Source: Rhodobacter viridis (GTDB taxonomy: Bacteria; Pseudomonadota; Alphaproteobacteria; Rhodobacterales; Rhodobacteraceae). Taken from it: 64,000 nt of DNA. Where the stretch lies: NCBI RefSeq assembly GCF_003217355.1, contig NZ_QJTK01000007.1, forward strand, positions 122,748-186,747, read 5' to 3'. Under the pieces are notes generated by a model that searched no databases, had not been told where the DNA came from, and was given only the letters and a program-made list of their open reading frames with translations. A program made the translations under genes and the position numbers. Positions 9,732-19,092 of the stretch are shown here, one piece after another (position 1 is the stretch's first letter; every line of letters starts with the position of its first letter).

Positions 9732-10460
9732 ATGCGGAACAAAGTTCTCTGCGGTGAGCGGAGGAAGGGGGCGTCACTCGAAGAGTCGAGCCCTGCGATT
9801 TACCACAGCGTGGTTCTGAGGCGACAGCTTTTTGACGCATTGTTGAGCGGGCTGAAAGAAGATAGCCGAAGTTCAGGTGCGTCTGCTGAGAGATCACGCG
9901 GTGTGCTGACCGAAGAAGAGGCTTGGAAGTTGGCTATGGCTGACGCCACGGTCGAAAAGGCGCAATACCATCTCACTATTCGAGCCAAGTTGAGCAACGC
10001 CGCAGGCGTTTTGCTAATCGCCGCAGCTGTCGGCGTGGCAGCGTATTTCTACAGTGTTGCTCATCACGAGCTTAAAGACGAATATGTTAAAACTCTCAAA
10101 ACACTTTCAGTTCAAGCCGCGATTCTTGTCGGTTTGGAGCGGCTTGTTCTCGGCGCATTGTTTATTGGCGGCATTGCGGTCATGATCAGCCTTGCCCGTT
10201 CGTTCTTTCATGAGGCGACATTGCTCTACCGTAAGCGACATCGTCTCCGGGAAGTGAGACTCAAACTTCATCTTCTTCGGGCGCGTGTCGATTTTAGGGA
10301 GCTTTCACAAATTTTGGCGCTTCCGGATGACCTCGACTCTGCCTTTGCAAAAAACGAGTCAGAGAAAAATATGAAGACCACAATCGCTGCGTTGGGCGAT
10401 CTGGTTGGAAAGTTGTCGGAGGGATTAGCCAAAATTTCAGATAAGAAACTGAAGGACTGA
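9732..10460 (+). CDS. Low-GC orphan membrane protein with two helices
   Basis: A protein of about 242 residues with no family I recognise. Two hydrophobic helices are predicted at about residues 89-110 (GVLLIAAAVGVAAYFYSVA) and 137-156 (LVLGALFIGGIAVMISLA). They are flanked by charged helices, with a basic stretch (YRKRHRLREVRLKLHLLRAR) just after the second. The base composition is clearly more AT-rich than its neighbours and codon use differs, suggesting recent acquisition between efp and irr. The start is uncertain: the frame is open from a TTG at 9687, but ATG 9732 is the first ATG and lacks a good ribosome binding site. The plan loosely recalls two-helix modules attached to bacterial effector proteins; that is speculation. 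Confidence 0.6.
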   Translation: MRNKVLCGERRKGASLEESSPAIYHSVVLRRQLFDALLSGLKEDSRSSGASAERSRGVLTEEEAWKLAMADATVEKAQYHLTIRAKLSNAAGVLLIAAAVGVAAYFYSVAHHELKDEYVKTLKTLSVQAAILVGLERLVLGALFIGGIAVMISLARSFFHEATLLYRKRHRLREVRLKLHLLRARVDFRELSQILALPDDLDSAFAKNESEKNMKTTIAALGDLVGKLSEGLAKISDKKLKD

Positions 10461-10494
10461 GACCATTCATAGCTTTGTTTGCGGAACTTTTATT

Positions 10495-10911
10495 TCAGAT
10501 CTTCTTCAGCCGGATCACCACATCGACGCGGCTGACCTCGGTCCCTTCCGGGGCTTTCGGCACGCGGACGAGTTCGAGTTCCTCGACCGGCGCGTCGGAG
10601 ATCCGGTTCTCGCCTTCCCAGAAGAAATGCGGGTGATCGTCCATGCGGGTGTCGAAATAGCTGCGCCCCGCATCGACGGTGATCTCATGCATGATCCCCG
10701 CCTCGCAAAACGCGCGCAGCGTGTTGTAGACGGTGGCCAGCGACACCTTTTCCCCGGCGTCACGGGCAGAGGCATAAAGCCCCTCGGCGGTGACGTGACG
10801 GTTCATCCCGTCGCCAACCAGAAGCGAGGCGAGCGACATGCGCTGCCGGGTCGGGCGCAGCCCGCCCGCAGCGAGCCAGCGAAGTCCACGTTCCTGAGCC
10901 ATCGTCTTCAT
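10495..10911 (-). CDS. irr: Iron response regulator Irr (Fur family)
   Basis: A 138-residue Fur-superfamily protein. The N-terminal winged helix holds RPTRQRMSLASLLVGDGMNRHVTAE, typical of Irr, and LATVYNTLRAF as the recognition helix. The dimerisation domain contains HPHFF at residues 93-97, where rhizobial Irr has a His-rich heme/metal site. Irr represses or activates iron-regulated genes when heme or iron is low. It is divergent from fabA-fabB-fabI, an arrangement I recall in many alphaproteobacteria. The start may be Met1 or Met4. Confidence 0.88.
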   Translation of the reverse strand: MKTMAQERGLRWLAAGGLRPTRQRMSLASLLVGDGMNRHVTAEGLYASARDAGEKVSLATVYNTLRAFCEAGIMHEITVDAGRSYFDTRMDDHPHFFWEGENRISDAPVEELELVRVPKAPEGTEVSRVDVVIRLKKI

Positions 10912-11067
10912 GGTCGCAAACCCTTTTCTCCCTGTAACTATTATAAGTTGAACTGGCGCGTCATTTCAACGGGATTCTGACGCACCCCCGGGGGCGGGGG
11001 CGGGCCTTGCACCTCCGGGCGGGGGGGTGTTAGAGGAAGGGGGACAAGACCTTGGGGGGAAACGCCG

Positions 11068-11577
11068 ATGTCACTCTATCCGACAAGCTTCGGCAAGGAT
11101 GATCTGCTCAAATGTGCGCGAGGCGAGCTGTTCGGGCCGGGCAATGCCCAGCTTCCGGCGCCGCCGATGCTGATGATGGACCGCATCACCGAGATTTCGG
11201 AAGATGGCGGGCTGCACGGCAAGGGCCATGTTGTGGCCGAATTCGACATCACGCCCGATCTGTGGTTCTTCGACTGCCACTTCCCGGGCAACCCGATCAT
11301 GCCGGGCTGCCTTGGCCTTGACGGGCTCTGGCAGCTGACCGGCTTCAACCTGGGCTGGCGCGGCTGGCCGGGGCGCGGCTATGCGCTCGGCGTGGGCGAA
11401 GTGAAGCTGACCGGGATGGTCCGCCCCGACCGCAAGATGCTGACCTACAAGGTCGATTTCACCAAGGCCCTGCAGACGCGTCGTCTGACCATGGGCGTGG
11501 CCGACGGCATCGTCGAGGCCGATGGCGAAGTGATCTATGTGGTCAAGGACATGAAAGTGGCTCTCTCCGAGAGCTGA
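11068..11577 (+). CDS. fabA: 3-hydroxydecanoyl-ACP dehydratase/isomerase FabA
   Basis: A 169-residue hot-dog-fold enzyme that dehydrates 3-hydroxyacyl-ACP and isomerises trans-2- to cis-3-decenoyl-ACP, the entry into anaerobic unsaturated fatty acid synthesis. The catalytic His71 ([13 protein letters not shown]) and Asp85 (LGLDGLWQL) match E. coli His70 and Asp84. It is the first gene of a fabA-fabB-fabI operon, with 23 bp to fabB. This enzyme would supply vaccenate, the main membrane fatty acid of phototrophic members of the group. Confidence 0.95.
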   Translation: MSLYPTSFGKDDLLKCARGELFGPGNAQLPAPPMLMMDRITEISEDGGLHGKGHVVAEFDITPDLWFFDCHFPGNPIMPGCLGLDGLWQLTGFNLGWRGWPGRGYALGVGEVKLTGMVRPDRKMLTYKVDFTKALQTRRLTMGVADGIVEADGEVIYVVKDMKVALSES

Positions 11578-11600
11578 TCCAAGCAAGACAGGAGGCCCCC

Positions 11601-12830
11601 ATGCGGCGCGTCGTCATCACCGGGCTGGGCATCGTCAGCCCCATCGGCAACAATGCCGAAGAGGTTTCGGCCAGCCTGCGGGCCGGCAAGTCGGGCATCG
11701 TCTTCGCCCCGGAATATGCCGAGCGCGGCTTCCGCAGCCAGATCCACGGTGCGCCGCAGATCGTGCTGGAAGACCATATCGACAAGCGCAACCTGCGCTT
11801 CATGGGCCGCGGCGCCGCCTACAACTTCCTGTCGATGGAACAGGCGATCCGCGATTCGGGGCTTGAGGAAAGCGACATCTCGAACCCGCGCACCGGGCTG
11901 ATCATGGGCTCGGGCGGGCCGTCGACCTCGAACTTCTTCGAAGCGCATCAGACCGTGATCCAGAAGGGCTCGCCGAAGCGCATGGGGCCGTTCATGGTGA
12001 CGCGCTGCATGTCGTCGACGAACTCGGCCTGTCTGGCGACGCCGTTCAAGATCAAGGGCGTGAACTATTCGATCACCTCGGCCTGCTCGACCTCGGCGCA
12101 TTGCATCGGCAACGCGGCGGAACTGATCCAGATGGGCAAGCAGGACATCGTCTTCGCCGGCGGCGGCGAGGAACTCGACTGGACGCTGTCGTGCCTGTTC
12201 GATGCGATGGGCGCGATGTCGTCGAAATACAACGACACGCCGACCACGGCGGCGCGTGCGTTCGACGCCACCCGCGACGGCTTCGTGATCGGCGGCGGCG
12301 GCGGCGTGCTGGTTCTGGAAGAGCTGGAACATGCGAAAGCCCGCGGCGCCAAGATCTATGCCGAGCTGACCGGCTACGGCGCGACCTCGGACGGCTATGA
12401 CATGGTGGCCCCCTCGGGCGAGGGTGGCGAGCGGTCGATGCGTCTGGCGCTCGGCACGCTGCCGGAAGGCCGCAAGATCACCTATATCAACGCGCATGGC
12501 ACCTCGACCCCCGCGGGCGACGTGACCGAGGTCGAGGCCGTCCGCCGCGTCTTCGGCGAGGGCAACGTGCCGCCGATTTCCTCGACGAAATCGCTGACCG
12601 GCCACAGCCTTGGTGCGACCGGCGTGCATGAGGCGGTCTATTGCCTTCTGATGATGCAGGGCAAATTCATCACCGCTTCCGCGAACGTCACCCAGCTTGA
12701 TCCCGCGATCAAGCCCGAGGAAATCGCCACCAAGCTTGTCGAAAACGTCGAATTCGACTCGGTTCTGTCGAACAGCTTCGGCTTTGGCGGCACCAACGCC
12801 ACGCTGGTGATGAGCGCTTACAAGGGCTGA
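11601..12830 (+). CDS. fabB: 3-oxoacyl-ACP synthase I FabB
   Basis: A 409-residue thiolase-fold condensing enzyme (KAS I) that elongates cis-3-decenoyl-ACP made by FabA. The active-site Cys162 is in [14 protein letters not shown]. The two catalytic His are in [11 protein letters not shown] (near 298) and [14 protein letters not shown] (near 333), and the C-terminal [10 protein letters not shown] loop is intact. An AGGAG ribosome binding site precedes the ATG. It is coupled with fabA and with fabI, which starts 6 bp after it. Confidence 0.95.
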   Translation: MRRVVITGLGIVSPIGNNAEEVSASLRAGKSGIVFAPEYAERGFRSQIHGAPQIVLEDHIDKRNLRFMGRGAAYNFLSMEQAIRDSGLEESDISNPRTGLIMGSGGPSTSNFFEAHQTVIQKGSPKRMGPFMVTRCMSSTNSACLATPFKIKGVNYSITSACSTSAHCIGNAAELIQMGKQDIVFAGGGEELDWTLSCLFDAMGAMSSKYNDTPTTAARAFDATRDGFVIGGGGGVLVLEELEHAKARGAKIYAELTGYGATSDGYDMVAPSGEGGERSMRLALGTLPEGRKITYINAHGTSTPAGDVTEVEAVRRVFGEGNVPPISSTKSLTGHSLGATGVHEAVYCLLMMQGKFITASANVTQLDPAIKPEEIATKLVENVEFDSVLSNSFGFGGTNATLVMSAYKG

Positions 12831-12836
12831 GGTCTG

Positions 12837-13625
12837 ATGGCTGATTTGATGAAGGGCAAGCGTGGGCTTGTCATGGGCGTGGCCAACGAACGCTCGATCG
12901 CCTGGGGCATTGCCTCGGCGCTCGCGGCGGAAGGGGCGGAACTGGCGTTCTCCTATCAGGGCGACGCCTTCGGCAAGCGCGTCGAGCCGCTGGCGGCCTC
13001 GGTCGGATCGACGCTGCTCGTCGATGTCGACGTGAACGACGATGCCTCGCTCGATGCCGCCTTCCAGCGGCTGAAGGACGAATGGGGCACGATCGATTTC
13101 GTGATCCATGCCATCGCCTATTCCGACAAGAACGAGCTGGCGGGGCGGTTCATCCACACCACGCGCGAGAACTTCAAGAACTCGCTGGCGATCTCGTGCT
13201 TTTCCTTCATCGACATCGCCCGGCGCGCGTCGGAACTGATGCCGAACGGCGGCGCGCTGATCACGCTGACCTATGGCGGCTCGAACCGGGTGACGCCGTT
13301 CTACAACGTGATGGGCGTGGCCAAGGCGGCGCTGGAATCCGCGGTGCGCTATCTGGCGAACGATCTGGGGCCGCAGGGCATTCGCGTCAATGCGATCTCG
13401 CCCGGGCCGATGAAGACGCTGGCGGGGGCTGCCATTGGCGGCGCGCGCAAGACCTTCCGCCACACCGAGGCGAACAGCCCGATGCGGCAAAACGCGACGC
13501 TCGAAGCCGTGGGGGGCTCGGCCGTGTTCCTGTGCTCGGACTACGGCGCCTGCACGACGGGGGATGTGGTGATGGTCGATTGCGGCTATCATGTGCTGGG
13601 CATGCCGCAGCCGGAAAACATCTGA
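12837..13625 (+). CDS. fabI: Enoyl-ACP reductase (NADH) FabI
   Basis: A 262-residue short-chain dehydrogenase-fold enzyme catalysing the last step of the elongation cycle. The cofactor-binding start GLVMGVANERSIAWGIA is the FabI form of the glycine motif. The catalytic Tyr-Lys region is in TPFYNVMGVAKAALES, and ISPGPMKTLA is the conserved loop of triclosan-binding enoyl reductases. It is the last gene of the fab operon and is followed by a strong terminator. Confidence 0.94.
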   Translation: MADLMKGKRGLVMGVANERSIAWGIASALAAEGAELAFSYQGDAFGKRVEPLAASVGSTLLVDVDVNDDASLDAAFQRLKDEWGTIDFVIHAIAYSDKNELAGRFIHTTRENFKNSLAISCFSFIDIARRASELMPNGGALITLTYGGSNRVTPFYNVMGVAKAALESAVRYLANDLGPQGIRVNAISPGPMKTLAGAAIGGARKTFRHTEANSPMRQNATLEAVGGSAVFLCSDYGACTTGDVVMVDCGYHVLGMPQPENI

Positions 13626-13642
13626 TCGACAGATCGAGTTTC

Positions 13643-13670
13643 AAGGGCGCCTGCGGGCGCCCTTTGTTTT
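13643..13670 (+). terminator. Intrinsic terminator of the fab operon
   Basis: Arms AAGGGCGCC and GGCGCCCTT enclose a TGCG loop, followed by TGTTTTTGG. It ends 25 bp before the next start codon. Confidence 0.85.
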
Positions 13671-13694
13671 TGGCCCTACCTTCGGGAGGAAGAC

Positions 13695-14519
13695 ATGGAT
13701 TTTTTCACCGCAGACGATGGCGCGAAGATCGCTTTTTCCGATGAGGGGCAGGGCCCGGTGGTGCTGGCCTTGGCGGGGCTCACACGCACGGGCCGCGACT
13801 TCGATTATCTGGCGCCGCTTCTGCCGCCCTGTCGGCTGATCCGCATGGATTACCGCGGCCGCGGCGACAGCCAGTGGACCGGCGGTGCCACCTATACGGT
13901 GGTGCGCGAGGCCGCCGATGCGCTGCAGTTGCTCGACCATCTGGGTGTCGAGAAGACGGCGATCCTTGGCACTTCGCGCGGCGGGATGATCGGCATGTAT
14001 CTGGCGGCGGTGGCGAAAGACCGGCTGACCGGTCTGTGCCTGAACGACATCGGCCCGGTGATCGAGCGCAAGGGGCTGGTGCGGATCTTCGACGTCGTGG
14101 GGCGGAACCCGCTGGCAAAGACCTTCGCCGATCTGGTGGAAAAGCTGCCCGCCGCGATGGTGGGCTATGAGAACGTGCCGATGAGCCGCTGGCTGGAAGA
14201 GACCGAGCGGCACAACATCGAAACCCCGCAAGGCGTGAAGATCAATTACGACCCCGAATTGCGCGACGCCTTCATCCACGCCTTCGACAGTGGCGTCTTC
14301 GAGACCTGGCCCTTGTTCGACGCCTGCGCCGGTCTGCCCGTGGCGCTGATCCGGGGCGCGAATTCCGACCTTTTGTCCCCCGAAACCGTGGCCGAGATGC
14401 GCCGCCGCCGCCCCGACATGGACTTTGCCGAAGTTCCGGGCCGCCCGCATATCCCCTTCCTTGACGAGCCCGAGGCGGTGGCGCTGATCCGCGACTGGAT
14501 CGCGAAACTGCCCGTCTGA
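13695..14519 (+). CDS. Alpha/beta hydrolase
   Basis: A 274-residue alpha/beta hydrolase. The nucleophile elbow is GTSRGG, the oxyanion region lies in LALAGLTRTGRDFDY, and a late His in GRPHIPFLDEPEA is followed by a C-terminal helix. An acidic residue in RGANSDLLSP supplies the third triad member. The family covers esterases, lactonases and haloalkane or epoxide hydrolases, so no substrate can be named. It has its own ribosome binding site (GGGAGGA) after the fab terminator. Confidence 0.8.
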   Translation: MDFFTADDGAKIAFSDEGQGPVVLALAGLTRTGRDFDYLAPLLPPCRLIRMDYRGRGDSQWTGGATYTVVREAADALQLLDHLGVEKTAILGTSRGGMIGMYLAAVAKDRLTGLCLNDIGPVIERKGLVRIFDVVGRNPLAKTFADLVEKLPAAMVGYENVPMSRWLEETERHNIETPQGVKINYDPELRDAFIHAFDSGVFETWPLFDACAGLPVALIRGANSDLLSPETVAEMRRRRPDMDFAEVPGRPHIPFLDEPEAVALIRDWIAKLPV

Positions 14520-14639
14520 CCCATCCGCGGCTGCGGCATTTTCGCAAACTGCCCGTTATTTAAACCAAAGTTGACGCCGGTCATGGCGCCGATCACGTTT
14601 GCGCGAGGAAATCGTCCCGTTCTGGTATGGGAGGACACC

Positions 14640-16511
14640 ATGACGCTTTCTTACCGTTTCGACTCCGTCATTCTGACGCGGCGGTTCCTTGATCCGCAGG
14701 ATTGGGTGAACAGCGAGGTGAACACGCTGCAGACGCCCACGCTTTCCCTGCAGACACCGGATGGGCACGACGCGTTCACCCTGCAGGACAACGGCCATGC
14801 CGATCCGAACCAATTCACCGACAGCATGATCTCCTACACGCTCGACACCCTCGGGGCGGTGACCGATACGCTTGGCATGTGGAACATCGTCGGCGTGCGG
14901 CGCGTGACCTACAACGACGGCAGCTTCACCGATCTTCTCACCATCAACCGCCATGTCTTCGAAGGCGAGGGCGACAACCGCGTGATGGTCGGGTTCGATG
15001 AAATCTTCATCTACCTCGATGGCGTCGCCTTGCCCGATTTTTCGTCGGTGGCTGACTGTGTCGCCTGGGCGAACAACTTCGAGTCCTGGGGGCCGCCCGA
15101 TCCGGCGACCTATCCCCCCGGCACGCTGATTGACTGGGGCGATTTCGACATCAACAATGTGATCCGCGGGTCGAGCCGGGCCGATACCTTGGTCGGCTCC
15201 GAATACAACGATCAGATCCTCGGGCTTGCGGGCAATGACAGCCTGTCCGGGCTCGAGGGGAATGACACGCTGAACGGCGCGGCGGGCCGTGACACGATGA
15301 ATGGCGGCAATGGTGATGACGTGCTTGCAGCCGGGGCGATGGACACGGCCGCCGACCAGCTGAACGGCGGGGCGGGCTCCGATACGGCCGATTACAGCGC
15401 CGTCACCGCTGACTCGGGCATCACCGTCAACCTGCTCACCGGATCTGCCCGGAACCCCACCTATATCGGCCTCGACATTCTTGACAGCATCGAGAACGTG
15501 ATCGGCGGCGCCGGCGCCGATACGATCATCGGCACGGATGACGCGAACCGCATCGATGGCGGCGGCGGCGCCGATGTGATGCGCGGCGGGACGGGCGACG
15601 ATATCTATGTCGTCGACAATCTCGATGATCTGATCACCGAGGGCGCGACCGGCGGCAGCGAAACCGTGATCTCGCAGATCTCGGGATATGTGCTTGGCCT
15701 CAATCTGGAATGCCTTCAGCTTGACGGCATGGTCCGGGCGGGCACCGGCAACGCGTTGGCGAACCTGATCACCGGCAATGCGGCGGTGAACGTGCTGTCG
15801 GGCGATCTCGGCGCTGATACGCTGCTTGGCATGGCGGGCGCCGACACGTTGCAGGGCGGGGCGGGCAATGACAGTCTGGATGGCGGTCTTGGGGCCGACC
15901 GGATGCTCGGCGGCGCGGGCAATGACGTCTATCTTGTCGATGACCTGGGCGACCGGATCTACGAGACCGTCACGCTGACCGGCACCGCCGATGCGGGCGG
16001 GCGAGACACGGTCGTCAGTTCGGTCTCGATCAATCTGAACGGCTATGTCGGGGCCCGGTTCGTCGAGGTGGTGACCCTGACCGGCTACACCGAGATCAAC
16101 GCCACCGGCAATGCGCTGAACAACGTGATCACCGGCAATGACGCAACCAACATTCTGGCCGGGGGGCTTGGCAACGACGTCATCACCACCGGCTGGGGCA
16201 ATGACGTGATCGTCTTCAACACCGCCATCGGCGCGGGCAACGTCGATCAGGTGACCGATTTCTACACCGGTTACGACACGTTCCGTCTGGATGATGCGAT
16301 CTTCACGGCCTTGACGCGGGGGGATCTGGCGGCCTCGGCCTTTGTCGCGAACGAGGGCGGCCGGGCGATGGATGCCGATGATCGCATCCTTTTCGACACG
16401 GCCACGACGCGGCTTTACTATGACGCCGATGGCAATGGCGCGGGCGCGCGGGTGCTGATCGCCTATGTGGCGGGCTCGATCCTGACTGCCGACGATTTCA
16501 CCGTCATCTGA
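14640..16511 (+). CDS. Secreted RTX (haemolysin-type calcium-binding repeat) protein
   Basis: A 623-residue acidic protein. The first 170 residues form a beta-rich domain I do not recognise. From about residue 175 there are several blocks of nonapeptide RTX repeats of the GGxGxDxLx type (for example [36 protein letters not shown]). These bind calcium and fold as a parallel beta roll outside the cell. The C-terminus ([20 protein letters not shown], ending in TADDFTVI) is like the secretion-signal region of serralysin-type proteins exported by type I systems. No transporter gene is nearby. The start at 14640 has GGGAGG in front. Confidence 0.85.
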   Translation: MTLSYRFDSVILTRRFLDPQDWVNSEVNTLQTPTLSLQTPDGHDAFTLQDNGHADPNQFTDSMISYTLDTLGAVTDTLGMWNIVGVRRVTYNDGSFTDLLTINRHVFEGEGDNRVMVGFDEIFIYLDGVALPDFSSVADCVAWANNFESWGPPDPATYPPGTLIDWGDFDINNVIRGSSRADTLVGSEYNDQILGLAGNDSLSGLEGNDTLNGAAGRDTMNGGNGDDVLAAGAMDTAADQLNGGAGSDTADYSAVTADSGITVNLLTGSARNPTYIGLDILDSIENVIGGAGADTIIGTDDANRIDGGGGADVMRGGTGDDIYVVDNLDDLITEGATGGSETVISQISGYVLGLNLECLQLDGMVRAGTGNALANLITGNAAVNVLSGDLGADTLLGMAGADTLQGGAGNDSLDGGLGADRMLGGAGNDVYLVDDLGDRIYETVTLTGTADAGGRDTVVSSVSINLNGYVGARFVEVVTLTGYTEINATGNALNNVITGNDATNILAGGLGNDVITTGWGNDVIVFNTAIGAGNVDQVTDFYTGYDTFRLDDAIFTALTRGDLAASAFVANEGGRAMDADDRILFDTATTRLYYDADGNGAGARVLIAYVAGSILTADDFTVI

Positions 16512-16525
16512 GACCTGGCATCGAC

Positions 16526-16551
16526 GGGCCCGCCCCTTCGGGGGCGGGTCC
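16526..16551 (+). terminator. Hairpin after the RTX gene
   Basis: Arms GGGCCCGCCCC and GGGGCGGGTCC (one G-T pair) close a TTCG tetraloop 15 bp after the stop codon. No clear T-tract follows, so it may be a terminator or an mRNA-stabilising hairpin. Confidence 0.55.
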
Positions 16552-16640
16552 CTGCGGGCGCGGGGCGCTTCGTCGCAGACGTGCCCTCGCGCCTTTTCAA
16601 TTGTCATTAGCGTTTGACTTATGGCGCATCCGGTGGAACA

Positions 16641-16665
16641 CCTGCGGCCAAATCAGGCCCGCAGG
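16641..16665 (+). promoter_or_regulatory. Leader hairpin upstream of mtnA
   Basis: Arms CCTGCGG and CCGCAGG, extended by GGCC/GGCC-type pairing around AAATCA, form a stem-loop 20 bp before the GTG start of mtnA and just before the AAAGGAGG ribosome binding site. It could modulate translation. I could not match it to a known S-adenosylmethionine riboswitch. Confidence 0.35.
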
Positions 16666-16684
16666 GCGGGCAAAGGAGGATGCG

Positions 16685-17788
16685 GTGAAGATCGACGGAA
16701 CCCCCTATCGCACGATCTGGCAGGACGCGCGCGGCATCGTGCAGGTGATCGACCAGCGTTGGCTGCCGCATGAATTGCGCATCGTCGATCTGCAAAGCCG
16801 TGCCGATTTCGTCGTGGCGATCCGCGACATGTGGGTCCGGGGGGCGCCGCTGATCGGGGCGGCTGCCGCCTGGGGCGTGGCCGTCGCGATGCAGGAAGAC
16901 CCCTCGGACGCCGGTCTGACCGAGACCTGGGAGGTTCTGCACGAGACCCGTCCGACCGCGATCAACCTGCGTTGGGCGCTCGATGAAATGGTGCGCGTGC
17001 TGCGCGCGGTCCCGCCGGAGCTGCGCGCCGCGGTGGCCGCAAAACGCGCCGCCGAGATCTGCGACGAGGATGTCGAGATCAACCGCCAGATCGGTCTGCA
17101 CGGGCTCGAGATCATCAAGGCGATCGCTGCGAAGAAGCCGGGCAAGACGGTGAACATCCTGACCCATTGCAATGCGGGCTGGCTGGCGACGGTCGATTGG
17201 GGCACCGCCACCTCGCCGATCTACCACGCGCATGAGGCGGGGATTCCTGTGCATGTCTTCGTCGACGAGACCCGGCCGCGCAATCAGGGCGCGCAGCTGA
17301 CGGCCTGGGAGATGAACCACCACGGCATTTCGCATGCGCTCGTTGTCGACAATGCGGGCGGCCATCTGATGCAGCACGGCGAGGTCGACATGGTGATCGT
17401 CGGCACCGACCGCACCACCGCGCGCGGCGACGTCTGCAACAAGATCGGCACCTATCTGAAAGCCTTGGCGGCCAAGGCGAATGGCGTGCCCTTCTACGTC
17501 GCGCTGCCCTCGCCGACGATCGATTTTCGGGTGCAGGACGGGGTGAAGGAAATCCCGATCGAGGAGCGCAATCAGGAAGAGGTGACGCTGGTGCAGGGTC
17601 GCGGCAAGGATGGCACGATTCAGCTCGTGCAGATCTCGCCCGACGGCACGCCCGCGCGCAACCCGGCCTTCGATGTGACGCCCTGCGAGCTGGTGACGGG
17701 GCTTTTGACCGAGCGCGGCCTGTGCCCGGCGAACGAAGCCGCGATGGCGGCGATGTTCCCCGATCTGAAAGCCGCGATGCTGAGGTGA
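16685..17788 (+). CDS. mtnA: S-methyl-5-thioribose-1-phosphate isomerase MtnA
   Basis: A 367-residue eIF2B-like isomerase that converts 5-methylthioribose-1-phosphate (or 5-deoxyribose-1-phosphate) to the ribulose-1-phosphate form in methylthioadenosine or 5'-deoxyadenosine salvage. The catalytic Cys162 lies in [11 protein letters not shown] and Asp242 in [16 protein letters not shown], matching the family. The GTG start at 16685 follows an excellent AAAGGAGG site; an upstream frame extension lacks one. No mtnP, mtnK or later classical salvage gene is adjacent. The next enzyme-coding gene is an aldolase-dehydrogenase fusion. Confidence 0.93.
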   Translation: MKIDGTPYRTIWQDARGIVQVIDQRWLPHELRIVDLQSRADFVVAIRDMWVRGAPLIGAAAAWGVAVAMQEDPSDAGLTETWEVLHETRPTAINLRWALDEMVRVLRAVPPELRAAVAAKRAAEICDEDVEINRQIGLHGLEIIKAIAAKKPGKTVNILTHCNAGWLATVDWGTATSPIYHAHEAGIPVHVFVDETRPRNQGAQLTAWEMNHHGISHALVVDNAGGHLMQHGEVDMVIVGTDRTTARGDVCNKIGTYLKALAAKANGVPFYVALPSPTIDFRVQDGVKEIPIEERNQEEVTLVQGRGKDGTIQLVQISPDGTPARNPAFDVTPCELVTGLLTERGLCPANEAAMAAMFPDLKAAMLR

Positions 17789-18010
17789 GGCCCGTTTCGG
17801 GCGGATCAGGAAAGGCACCGCCTTTCCCCGCCCGTTTCGCAACCTGCGTTTCAGGGCCGTCTGCACCCCGCGATGACAGAGGCCAGCGCCCGGCCCGGGC
17901 GGCGCGAAAGCGCCCGCCATGGGGCGGGGCGGGCGCTGGCCGAGTGCCTTTGGGGCCCTCGGCGGTCATCGGACTTCTGTCTCGCGTGACCTCGGCGATG
18001 GCCTCGGTCA
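17789..18010 (-). repeat. Inverted-repeat copy A, flanking the aldolase island
   Basis: The gap between mtnA and the SorC regulator gene is almost wholly a repeat. Its reverse complement matches 21136-21325, beyond the aldolase gene, over nearly its full length. Shared blocks include TGACCGAGGCCATCGCC, the segment around GAGGGCCC(C)AAAGGCACTC, GGCCAGCGCCCGCCCCGCCC, and the end hairpin GGGGAAAGGC...GCCTTTCC. Copy A carries roughly 30 bases more than copy B in the middle. The repeat consists of several nested hairpins and has no convincing coding capacity. Confidence 0.8.
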
Positions 18011-18025
18011 GGGCATCCCCCGCTC

Positions 18026-19009
18026 CTACTCCGCCGCCAGAAGCGCCTCGGCCACCCGGGTCGAGGTCGCCAGATGCGTGACATAGCCGCCCCGGATCGC
18101 CGCAAGGCTGGGCACCACCTTGTCGAGCCCCGGCGTCACCAAGAGCCCCATCTCCAGCCCAACCAGTCGCGGCAGGTCGATGCCGATCATCCGCGCCTCG
18201 GTCTCGCCCGGCATCTGCCGCCCCATCGCATCGACGAACCGCCCGCAGATCACCCCCGCCGCACCGCGCGCGACATGGGCGGCCAGTTCCTCGGGCGTGG
18301 CCAGACCCGAGCTGACGACATGGCTGTTCTCGCTCACCGTGCCGACGGAAAAGAGAAGCTTGTTCACCCCCTGCAGCGCCTCGAGTTGCGCGCGCAGGAT
18401 CGGCTCGGCCCGCAATTCCTCGGCCAGTGCCGCGCGGCTCAGCACAGCGGGGGCATGCAGGTTCAGACAGCGCGCGCCGAGCCGTTGCGCCAGCCGGGTC
18501 GAGCAGGCCTCGGCGGTGAAGCCATAGGGCGTCGCCATCGAACCCACCAACTGCAGCACCGTCAGACCCTCGATCTCGCGGCTTTCGACCCGCTCGGCCA
18601 GTTCGTAGACGGTGCGGCCCCATGCCACGCCCAGCCGGTCGCCGGGGGCGAGCAGGTCGGGCAGCCAAAGCGCCGCCCCGCGCACGACGCGGGCAAAGGC
18701 GGTGTCCGTGGGCAGCCCGTCATCGGGGACAACATAGGCCTCGGCGAGGCCAAATTTCGTGCAAAGTTCAAGGGATAGCCGATGCGCTGTAAAGGCGGGC
18801 GCGGCCAAGGTGATCCGGATCAGCCCGCTTTCGCGCGCCTCCTGCAGGTAGTTCACCACCGTCGCCCGCGAAATTCCCAAGGCCTCGGCAATGTCCTGCT
18901 GGTTGCGGCCGTCGTGGTAATACATCCACGCCACCTCGATCACCGCATTTTCGCCGCTGATCCGGCCAAGAGACCGCCCCAGAGATCGCCGCCGTGTCGT
19001 GCCCGCCAT
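18026..19009 (-). CDS. SorC/DeoR-type sugar-binding transcriptional regulator
   Basis: A 327-residue protein. The N-terminal helix-turn-helix is MYYHDGRNQQDIAEALGISRATVVNYLQEARESGLI. The long sugar-phosphate-binding domain of the SorC family follows, with GVAWGRTVYELAERV and GVICGRFVD as typical segments. Such regulators sense a phosphorylated sugar from the pathway they control. The gene is divergent from the aldolase-dehydrogenase gene 83 bp away and probably controls it. The start at 19009 follows a GGAGGG site. Confidence 0.85.
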   Translation of the reverse strand: MAGTTRRRSLGRSLGRISGENAVIEVAWMYYHDGRNQQDIAEALGISRATVVNYLQEARESGLIRITLAAPAFTAHRLSLELCTKFGLAEAYVVPDDGLPTDTAFARVVRGAALWLPDLLAPGDRLGVAWGRTVYELAERVESREIEGLTVLQLVGSMATPYGFTAEACSTRLAQRLGARCLNLHAPAVLSRAALAEELRAEPILRAQLEALQGVNKLLFSVGTVSENSHVVSSGLATPEELAAHVARGAAGVICGRFVDAMGRQMPGETEARMIGIDLPRLVGLEMGLLVTPGLDKVVPSLAAIRGGYVTHLATSTRVAEALLAAE

Positions 19010-19033
19010 CTTGCCCTCCGGGTTTCGCCGTTT

Positions 19034-19054
19034 GACAAAAATAGGTGACAAAAG
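19034..19054. promoter_or_regulatory. Direct repeat TGACAAAA in the divergent promoter
   Basis: TGACAAAA occurs at 19034-19041 and again at 19047-19054, a 13-bp step, in the 83-bp region between the divergent regulator and aldolase genes. It is the obvious candidate operator for the SorC-type regulator. The first copy also provides a TTGACA -35 candidate for the aldolase gene. Confidence 0.45.
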
Positions 19055-19092
19055 TAAGGAAATCCAGCGCCCGTGAGGAAAAGGAGACCCCG

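Noticed and set aside
16580..16690. A SAM-type riboswitch upstream of mtnA
   Set aside because: Only a simple hairpin is visible. The conserved loops and pseudoknot bases of known SAM riboswitches are not recognisable.
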